From positions 492,522 to 556,521 of the forward strand of contig NZ_JBKEIT010000003.1 of NCBI RefSeq assembly GCF_046365375.1: a DNA stretch of 64,000 bases. The letters run 5' to 3'. The notes under the pieces are model-generated. The model worked only from the letters and a program-made list of their open reading frames with translations, did not search any database and had not been told where the DNA came from. The position numbers and the translations under genes are program-made. The stretch's first letter is position 1; the number at the start of each line of letters is the position of its first letter. The DNA is from Butyricimonas muris. Lineage in GTDB: Bacteria > Bacteroidota > Bacteroidia > Bacteroidales > Marinifilaceae. Shown piece by piece: positions 58,349 through 64,000 of the stretch.

Positions 58349-59878
58349 ATGCAAGAGAAGATTTTAATACTTGATTTCGGTTCTCAATACACGCAATTGA
58401 TCGCGAGACGCGTGCGAGAATTGAATGTCTATTGCGAGATTTATCCTTTTAACCATTATCCGGCACTCGATGCTTCCGTGAAGGGAGTTATTCTTTCGGG
58501 AAGTCCTTTCTCCGTGCGTGACGAGAAGGCTCCGCGACCGGATTTGTCTTCCATCAAGGGGAAACTGCCGTTGCTGGGAGTGTGTTACGGGGCTCAATAT
58601 CTGGCTCATTATTTCGGTGGGGAAGTACAAGCCTCCAACAAAAGAGAGTACGGTCGGGCAAATTTGTCTTACGTGGATAACGGTTGCCCGCTTTTCAAAC
58701 ATATCAGCCAACATTCACAGGTATGGATGTCGCACGGGGATACGATCGAGGTATTGCCGTCACATTACACGGTAGTGGCAAGCACGGTCGACGTGGAGAA
58801 TGCCGCGTACCGGATAGAAGGAGAGGATACATACGGTATTCAGTTCCACCCGGAGGTGTATCACAGTACGGAAGGAACCGCGTTGCTGAAGAATTTCGTG
58901 GTTGATATCTGCGGTTGTAAACAAGACTGGACTCCGGATTCTTTTATCGAAACCACGGTAGCCGAATTGAAAGCAAAAATAGGCGAAGACCGGGTAATAT
59001 TGGGTTTGTCGGGGGGAGTAGATTCCACAGTGGCAGCCATGTTATTACACCGGGCTATCGGTAAAAATCTTGTCTGCATATTTGTTGACAACGGATTGTT
59101 GCGGAAAAACGAGTTCTCGTCCGTGCTTGAAAATTACAAGGAATTAGGATTGAACGTCATTGGTGTGAATGCCGGTGATCTTTTCCTGTCCCGTCTGGCG
59201 GGAGTCGAGGATCCGGAAACGAAGCGCAAAATTATCGGTGCCACTTTCGTGGACGTGTTTGACGAGGAATCACACAAGGTAGAAGATGCCAAATGGTTGG
59301 GACAAGGTACAATTTACCCGGACGTGATTGAATCATCGTCGGTGAATGGCCCGTCACAGACCATTAAATCTCATCATAACGTGGGAGGATTACCTGACTA
59401 CATGAAACTTAAAGTGGTAGAACCCTTGCGTTTATTGTTTAAAGATGAAGTTCGCCGCGTGGGTAAAAGCCTCGGTTTAGCGGATAAATTTTTGAAACGT
59501 CATCCTTTCCCCGGTCCGGGACTTGCTATCCGTATATTGGGTGAGATCACGAAAGAGAAAGTGACATTGTTGCAAGAAGCCGACCATATCTACATATCCA
59601 TGCTTCAAGAAGAAGGATTGTATGATAAAGTATGGCAAGCGGGTACTATTCTGTTACCGATCAAGAGTGTCGGGGTTATGGGGGACGAACGCACTTACGA
59701 GAGCGTGGTTGCCTTGCGTGCCGTGGAATCGACGGACGGAATGACTGCCGATTGGTGTCATTTGCCTTATGAGTTCTTGGCAAAGGTTTCCAACCGAATC
59801 ATAAATAATGTGCGGGGTATCAACCGGGTTGTTTATGACATTAGTTCAAAACCACCAGCCACCATCGAGTGGGAATAA
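58349..59878 (+). CDS. guaA: GMP synthase (glutamine-hydrolysing)
   Basis: 509 residues. The class I glutaminase has nucleophile Cys79 (GVCYGAQ) and later HPEVYHSTEG with His and Glu. The ATP-pyrophosphatase domain has the P-loop LSGGVDSTVAA, and the dimerisation domain has RHPFPGPGLAIRI and VYDISSKPPATIEWE at the end. It converts XMP to GMP using glutamine. Single gene with a terminator. Confidence 0.98.
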   Translation: MQEKILILDFGSQYTQLIARRVRELNVYCEIYPFNHYPALDASVKGVILSGSPFSVRDEKAPRPDLSSIKGKLPLLGVCYGAQYLAHYFGGEVQASNKREYGRANLSYVDNGCPLFKHISQHSQVWMSHGDTIEVLPSHYTVVASTVDVENAAYRIEGEDTYGIQFHPEVYHSTEGTALLKNFVVDICGCKQDWTPDSFIETTVAELKAKIGEDRVILGLSGGVDSTVAAMLLHRAIGKNLVCIFVDNGLLRKNEFSSVLENYKELGLNVIGVNAGDLFLSRLAGVEDPETKRKIIGATFVDVFDEESHKVEDAKWLGQGTIYPDVIESSSVNGPSQTIKSHHNVGGLPDYMKLKVVEPLRLLFKDEVRRVGKSLGLADKFLKRHPFPGPGLAIRILGEITKEKVTLLQEADHIYISMLQEEGLYDKVWQAGTILLPIKSVGVMGDERTYESVVALRAVESTDGMTADWCHLPYEFLAKVSNRIINNVRGINRVVYDISSKPPATIEWE

Positions 59879-59883
59879 TATAC

Positions 59884-59908
59884 AAGCGCCTTTCGGGGCG
59901 CTTTTTTT
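59884..59908 (+). terminator. Terminator after guaA
   Basis: AGCGCC (59885-59890) pairs with GGCGCT (59897-59902) around TTTCGG, followed by T6; a strong intrinsic terminator. Confidence 0.92.
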
Positions 59909-59927
59909 ATGCTTGTCTTGGGTATGT

Positions 59928-60647
59928 TTATTTCCTGTTTTTCTTTTTCATGACGTATTTGTCGAAGAATTCCTCCCGGTAATTATTGCCAATGGCAATT
60001 TCGTGCATGCGGATGAAAACGTCGTTATTGTCAAAAGAATTGATATGAAGCGTGTTCACGATATACGATTTGTTTATTCTGAAAAACGTGTGTCGGGGCA
60101 GTTGTTCGTGTATGGCTTTTAAACTCATTTTCGTTATTACCCGTTGATCCGTCAGTTGCAATATGACGTAGTCTTTCAAGCCTTCGATAAAAAGGATATC
60201 TTCAAAATTAACTTTGAAATACCGACGTTCCGATTTCACAAACAAGTAATCATCTTCTACCTGTTCTATATCTTCTTTTTCACCGTTCGTCAAGAGGGAA
60301 TAGTAATTAAGAGCTTTGTCGACAGCTTTCCGGAAACGCTCGAATTCAATAGGTTTTACCAGATAATCAACGGCGTCCACCTCGTAACTGTCGAGGGCAA
60401 ATTCCGTGTAGGCGGTGGTGAATATAATCAACGTGGTTTTCGGTACATCACGGGCAAATTCGATACCTGTCACTCCGGGCATCTGGATATCCAGAAAGAT
60501 TAGTTCTACCGGGTGATTGGTCAGATAGTCCGCCGCGGACGAGGCGTTATTGAACATCTCCAACAATTCCAGTTCCGGGACACGAGCCACCAAAGACCGT
60601 ATACCTTTCCGCACGATAGGTTCATCGTCAACAATGATACATTTCAT
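59928..60647 (-). CDS. LytTR-family response regulator
   Basis: 239 residues from the ATG at 60647 (MKCIIVDDEP), which overlaps the upstream kinase stop by 4 bp. The receiver domain has phospho-acceptor Asp53 (IFLDIQMPG) and the usual Thr and Lys contexts (IIFTTAYTEFALDSYEVDAVDYLVKP). The C-terminal ~100 residues are a LytTR DNA-binding domain (YLFVKSERRYFKVNFEDILFIEGLKDYVIL...HTFFRINKSYIVN). It pairs with the LytS-like kinase encoded directly upstream. Target genes are unknown. Confidence 0.95.
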   Translation of the reverse strand: MKCIIVDDEPIVRKGIRSLVARVPELELLEMFNNASSAADYLTNHPVELIFLDIQMPGVTGIEFARDVPKTTLIIFTTAYTEFALDSYEVDAVDYLVKPIEFERFRKAVDKALNYYSLLTNGEKEDIEQVEDDYLFVKSERRYFKVNFEDILFIEGLKDYVILQLTDQRVITKMSLKAIHEQLPRHTFFRINKSYIVNTLHINSFDNNDVFIRMHEIAIGNNYREEFFDKYVMKKKNRK

Positions 60648-61696
60648 AATTTCAAGTGTAAATAAACACAATATTTCGTTTCCGTTTCGTCAATCTCAAG
60701 CGAGTAATTTTCCCCGTACAGTAATTCCAGTCGTCTGCGAATGTTCGCCAACCCCAAGCCCCCGCTTTCTTTCTTCACGGGAATCGTGGGTTTGGAGTTT
60801 TCACAAGTAAATTTCACGTACCCTTGTTCAACCCGGAAACGGAGGTAAATATATGATAATTTCTCGCTATCCGTGTTATGTTTCACCGCGTTTTCAACGA
60901 AAGGGATAAAGAGAAGCGGCGGGACTTTCACGTTATTCACGTCACCCTCTTTCGAGATCACGTATTCGAAGTTATCCCGCCGCATCTTTTCCAGTTCGAG
61001 AAAACCCGTCAGGAAGTGAATGTCCGCGCTTAAAAACACTTCTTGGCGGGTACTGTCATTCAACTGGTAACGTAGCATATCGTCCAGTTTGGTCAATAGA
61101 CGGGAGGCTTCCTCCGGGTTATCCTTCACGAGAATATTGGCACTATTGAGCATGTTGAACAGGAAGTGAGGGTTTATCTGGTTTTTCAGTTGTTGCAATT
61201 CGGTTTGCATGGTGGTCTTTTCAAGTTCCGAGATCAGCCTGTCGTAATTTATCCATTGCCGAAACAGTTCTATACTTGTCGTTCCCAGCGCGATCATCCC
61301 GATAACGATAATGGCATACATGAGATTGAGGAAGGAGTAAGGACTCTCGTTTTTAATAATATCCGTTGCTACCCCGTATTCCTCGAAAATGTAACTGACG
61401 ACGGGAGAGTAGATAAACAGACCGATCATGATACTCGCCAGCAATCCGCCGATGTAAAGAGGAAATTTATTTTTCAATAATAGTTTCGGGATAAGGACGT
61501 ACAAATTTATGTAAGTGGGAAACATGAATAGTATCAAGCTTATACCGTATGAATAAAATAAACCGGTTCCGGTAAAATTATCACTCACGTTCTGGTACGC
61601 GAAAAAGAGGATAATCAGAAAAGTGATGATGTTCCTTACCTGATTGAAATTCGCGTGCTGCAAAAAGTTCAAGGGAAAATAGTTTTTTATAGACAT
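60644..61696 (-). CDS. LytS-like sensor histidine kinase, intact
   Basis: 350 residues. Four membrane helices in the first ~150 residues, then a His_kinase domain with His177 in NQINPHFLFNMLN, an N-box with Asn269 (PFVENAVKHN) and a G-box GGLGLANIRRRL. All catalytic features are present. The sensor half has no recognised extracellular domain. It overlaps the response regulator (4 bp) and the pseudokinase gene upstream (10 bp), so the three are translated as a unit. Confidence 0.94.
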   Translation of the reverse strand: MSIKNYFPLNFLQHANFNQVRNIITFLIILFFAYQNVSDNFTGTGLFYSYGISLILFMFPTYINLYVLIPKLLLKNKFPLYIGGLLASIMIGLFIYSPVVSYIFEEYGVATDIIKNESPYSFLNLMYAIIVIGMIALGTTSIELFRQWINYDRLISELEKTTMQTELQQLKNQINPHFLFNMLNSANILVKDNPEEASRLLTKLDDMLRYQLNDSTRQEVFLSADIHFLTGFLELEKMRRDNFEYVISKEGDVNNVKVPPLLFIPFVENAVKHNTDSEKLSYIYLRFRVEQGYVKFTCENSKPTIPVKKESGGLGLANIRRRLELLYGENYSLEIDETETKYCVYLHLKL

Positions 61697-62760
61697 ATTT
61701 GTAAGCTGATTACGTGATTTTTATCTCCTTGTTTTGCTTCCAGTTGGAATTCATCACCGTATAACAGGTGAAGTCTTTGACGTAAGTTCTCCAGTTTGCT
61801 GTCATTATTTCTACTGTAATCTTCCGGGTAAATACACGCGAAATATAACTTTTCTTCATTTACCCGAAAAAGCATATAAATGTGATCGGGTTCACTCGAT
61901 CTGTATTTGGCGTGATTCCGAATCGCCAGTTCCACGATCGGGATAAATAACAGGGGAGGTACTAATACATGATCTATTGTTTCCTCGGCACTTATGTGGA
62001 AAGTGAAATTATCATCATGTAATTTTTCCAAGTTCATGTAGTCTTTGATAAAAGAGATTTCTGCGCTTAATAATACCTTTTCCCGTGTGCTGTCATATAA
62101 TTGATAACGAAGCAGGTGGCTGAGTTGAAGTAATAATGTAGATGCCTTGTCCGCGTCTTTCTTTGCCAGCACGTTGGCAGTGTTTAGCATCCGGGATAAA
62201 AAATCAGGCTGTATCTGATCCCGTAAACGGGTAAGTTCGGTTTGTACCTTGTTTTTTTCTAATTCTTGCAATTGTCGGTTATGCGCTATCCAGCGTTGTA
62301 GAAAGATGGTTATGGATACAGCAGAGATATAGAAAAAGATACCCAGAAAATTAGCGAAATAAAAGGAGAGGAAGCCGTTACCGGGATAAGCGATCTCGTA
62401 AAATGCAGGAAAATATTCTTTAGAAAAAATAATTACGCCGGTCATAACCAACAATAATGACATAATCGTGATAAACAGGTAAAAAAGATATATTCCATAT
62501 TTTCCCTTGTACAGATAATTGGGAATTAGAATATAGATATTCAAACAGATAAGCCCCCAAAACAGCAATACCATACATACATTTATTATCGTGAGGGTGT
62601 TTAAACCGAAGAAAATACCGTATTCTTCAAAGAAGATTTTCAAAACAATAATACCAAGCAGAAACAGGATAATCAGATGTCTGATAATTCTGAATCTCGG
62701 ATGAATCAAGAATTTTTCCCAAAATTGATTACCGTATTTGTAGGTATCCTGCGTTGGCAT
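61687..62760 (-). CDS. Degenerate LytS-like kinase (pseudokinase)
   Basis: 357 residues, clearly a paralogue of the next kinase by layout: about four membrane helices, then the same domain order. The catalytic points are lost. The phospho-acceptor His is Asp186 (QIQPDFLSRMLN), the N-box Asn is Leu278 (PIVELAIRNH) and the G-box glycines are missing (DSKLENLRQRL). The frame is intact and the helix register preserved, so this is a selected pseudokinase rather than decay. It overlaps the active kinase gene by 10 bp, suggesting that the two form heterodimers. Confidence 0.88.
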   Translation of the reverse strand: MPTQDTYKYGNQFWEKFLIHPRFRIIRHLIILFLLGIIVLKIFFEEYGIFFGLNTLTIINVCMVLLFWGLICLNIYILIPNYLYKGKYGIYLFYLFITIMSLLLVMTGVIIFSKEYFPAFYEIAYPGNGFLSFYFANFLGIFFYISAVSITIFLQRWIAHNRQLQELEKNKVQTELTRLRDQIQPDFLSRMLNTANVLAKKDADKASTLLLQLSHLLRYQLYDSTREKVLLSAEISFIKDYMNLEKLHDDNFTFHISAEETIDHVLVPPLLFIPIVELAIRNHAKYRSSEPDHIYMLFRVNEEKLYFACIYPEDYSRNNDSKLENLRQRLHLLYGDEFQLEAKQGDKNHVISLQICL

Positions 62761-62798
62761 TGATAGGTGAATTAGTGGATAAAGTTAAGGATTTTTTT

Positions 62799-63704
62799 TC
62801 AGAATCTCCACGAAATTCCCAGTGAGCAATAAAACCCAAATTTGAAATGAGGGTTGGTTTCGTCATCATCCGAGAAAACGTCTTTTAAACTCCTTTTCGA
62901 GTAAGTTGCTTCGCGATAAGGGGCGATACCTACCGTTAGAGGAATAACGAATGATTTGCCCAGAGTTAGTTCCGGTTGCAATCCGATCACTGTATATTGT
63001 TGTGTGAAATACATCTTTTTCCCTTCTTTTTCGGTTAAGGCAAGCATTCCGTTCATCTCGACCATCAACCTTAATTTCAAGAGATTGTTTAGTTTCATCC
63101 CAACGGATGCTTGAATAGCATCTATCAAGGCAACTTTGACCTCGTAGCGTCCATCCAGACTCCATTTTAGGTAGAGTGCCGGGAAAAGCATGGGAAAACC
63201 GAAGGTATTATTTAAAGCAGCTCCGGCACCAAGATCCAAATTCGGTCGCAGGTGTCGGATAAATATAATACCACCTTGTCCCAATATATTATTCCATCTC
63301 GCTTTCGAAAGGTTGTCGCTATCCATGTAAAGACCTGCCCCGACAGTTGCCAGCACGGACCATCCGGCGTTAAGCGGCCTCGTGTGTACCAATCCGATCT
63401 GGAGGTTTAATATATTCGTCGGACAGAGTTCCCGAGAGAGATTTTTATTACCCAAGGAGGCGTACGATCCGCTACACCCGATAGTCCAAGCCGTGGGACG
63501 ATTGTTTTCATTCATCTTGACAAAGAGCGGGACGTGAAAACCTCCTTGAATGACTTTTAAGTCACCTTTTGCACGCGGGTGGTGGTCATCCTTACCTTTG
63601 TATGTCGATGTCGAAATATATTCCGTTTTGAGGTTGATTTGGGCGTTTGCTTTCGAGAATACAAACGACATAAAGAAGATCAGACAATATAAGCTCGTTT
63701 TCAT
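62799..63704 (-). CDS. Outer-membrane barrel-like protein, DUF6268 type
   Basis: 301 residues with a signal peptide (to KANAQ). The sequence alternates as short beta strands (GGFHVPLFVKMNENNRPTAWTIGCSGSYAS..., GWSVLATVGAGLYMDSDNL, FKFGFYCSLGISWRF) and ends in Phe. It resembles DUF6268 barrels that often accompany LytTR systems in Bacteroidota; the assignment is by pattern only. It lies 38 bp upstream of the pseudokinase gene in the same direction and may be the first gene of the operon, possibly the sensed structure or its target. Confidence 0.72.
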   Translation of the reverse strand: MKTSLYCLIFFMSFVFSKANAQINLKTEYISTSTYKGKDDHHPRAKGDLKVIQGGFHVPLFVKMNENNRPTAWTIGCSGSYASLGNKNLSRELCPTNILNLQIGLVHTRPLNAGWSVLATVGAGLYMDSDNLSKARWNNILGQGGIIFIRHLRPNLDLGAGAALNNTFGFPMLFPALYLKWSLDGRYEVKVALIDAIQASVGMKLNNLLKLRLMVEMNGMLALTEKEGKKMYFTQQYTVIGLQPELTLGKSFVIPLTVGIAPYREATYSKRSLKDVFSDDDETNPHFKFGFYCSLGISWRF

Positions 63705-63915
63705 AAATGATTATTTTTTGTTTACGCCGTAAAAGTAAAATAGAATCAAACAGCAAAACGGGATAGTAGACGAAATGGGGTATTAAGTAGAGCAAATTGT
63801 TGTTTTGGTCGTTTTTCTTATTAATGGGAGATACTATTATATTCCCACGGTTATCCTATGGTAAGGTATTTATATACCACCTTGCAGTGAATTAAAGTGA
63901 AATATTAGATTACAA
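63705..63915. other. Gene-free gap at the window end
   Basis: No gene seen. AT-rich, with a weak minus-strand -7-like TACTTTTA near 63735 that could serve the barrel gene. A GGTATTTATATACC dyad is at about 63864-63877. Confidence 0.4.
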
Positions 63916-63945
63916 AAAGGAGGGTGATTTCTCACCCTCCTTTTA
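63916..63945 (-). terminator. Intrinsic terminator for the gene entering from the right
   Basis: A perfect 13-bp stem, AAAAGGAGGGTGA (63916-63928) with its complement at 63933-63945, and a four-base loop; A- and T-runs on both sides let it work in either direction. Confidence 0.9.
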
Positions 63946-63960
63946 TCGTGCATTTAAAAA

Positions 63961-64000
63961 TCAACAGGTATTCTTGTTTTCCATGTTTTCTTTCATTATA
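63961..64000 (-). CDS. C-terminal fragment of a gene beyond the window
   Basis: On the minus strand the frame ...MKENMENKNTC ends in TGA at 63961-63963, followed 15 bp later by a strong terminator. Only 12 codons are inside the window, so neither the frame nor the protein can be confirmed; a second open frame runs through to 63939. Confidence 0.35.
   Translation of the reverse strand, partial: IMKENMENKNTC

Noticed and set aside
1..64000. Search for tRNA, rRNA and insertion sequences
   Set aside because: I saw no tRNA T-arm with a matching acceptor stem, no rRNA segment, and no transposase or integrase gene. A missed single tRNA is possible by eye.

Overview
The window reads as chromosome of a gut-type Bacteroidota. 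Its promoters carry the Bacteroidetes -7 box (TAnnTTTG), many genes lack strong Shine-Dalgarno sequences, and it holds outer-membrane beta-barrels, TonB-plug-like and CarboxypepD_reg-like domains, DUF4294, a YqgE homologue, a LytTR two-component system and a LemA/TPM operon. A phosphate butyryl/acetyltransferase and an H-cluster maturase (HydF) suggest an anaerobic fermenter. A butyrate-forming Odoribacteraceae member such as Butyricimonas or Odoribacter is my inference; there is no rRNA in the window to prove it. I see no prophage, insertion sequence, CRISPR array or tRNA.

Layout. 0-6.1 kb: end of an outer-membrane protein, two lipoproteins, a Yip1-like membrane protein, two related AraC-type regulators (one with a membrane sensor half) and, between them, a GYF-like repeat protein and a lysozyme-like protein. 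6.1-8.7 kb (minus): LemA/TPM/TPM operon and a RelE/ParE-type toxin-antitoxin pair. 8.7-13.2 kb (minus): POT transporter, ackA, pta and an AlaX-like editing protein. 13.3-13.6 kb: a structured RNA candidate of 6S type with its own promoter. 13.7-17 kb: fabG, then a BlaI/BlaR1-type pair whose protease has plug-like, FecR-like and CarboxypepD_reg-like segments. 17-27.8 kb: NfeD-flotillin pair and housekeeping genes (tsaE, ald, gmhB, holA, yqgE, rnpB, sdaA, bifunctional nuclease, pgi). 28-31.5 kb: an ECF sigma / anti-sigma / barrel operon with a three-repeat exported protein. 31.6-33.8 kb: two divergent genes of unknown role. 33.8-46.4 kb: hydF, an NtrC-like regulator without a DNA-binding domain, PlpD-type patatin, ApbE, a second surface barrel, an antiporter, PBP1A and adk. 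46.5-52.1 kb: MFS transporter, ptb and a copper module (HMA-AraC regulator plus CopA with a CopZ-like tail). 52.1-59.9 kb: cyclophilin, envelope proteins, thiM-thiE, an NSS transporter and guaA. 59.9-63.7 kb (minus): a LytTR regulator, an intact LytS-like kinase, a tandem degenerate kinase and a barrel protein.

The most distinctive sequence-level pattern is in the gaps. Three unrelated families of intergenic elements share one design: arrays of a degenerate 7- or 9-bp unit, in inverted orientation on either side of a short core. They sit at gene ends, sometimes supplying a stop codon, a terminator or a spurious N-terminal extension. One family has a well conserved core of about 65 bp in three copies. 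The other observations most worth checking are the mosaic M56 protease, the kinase/pseudokinase tandem, the copper module with a probable fused CopZ, and the sigma-factor surface operon.
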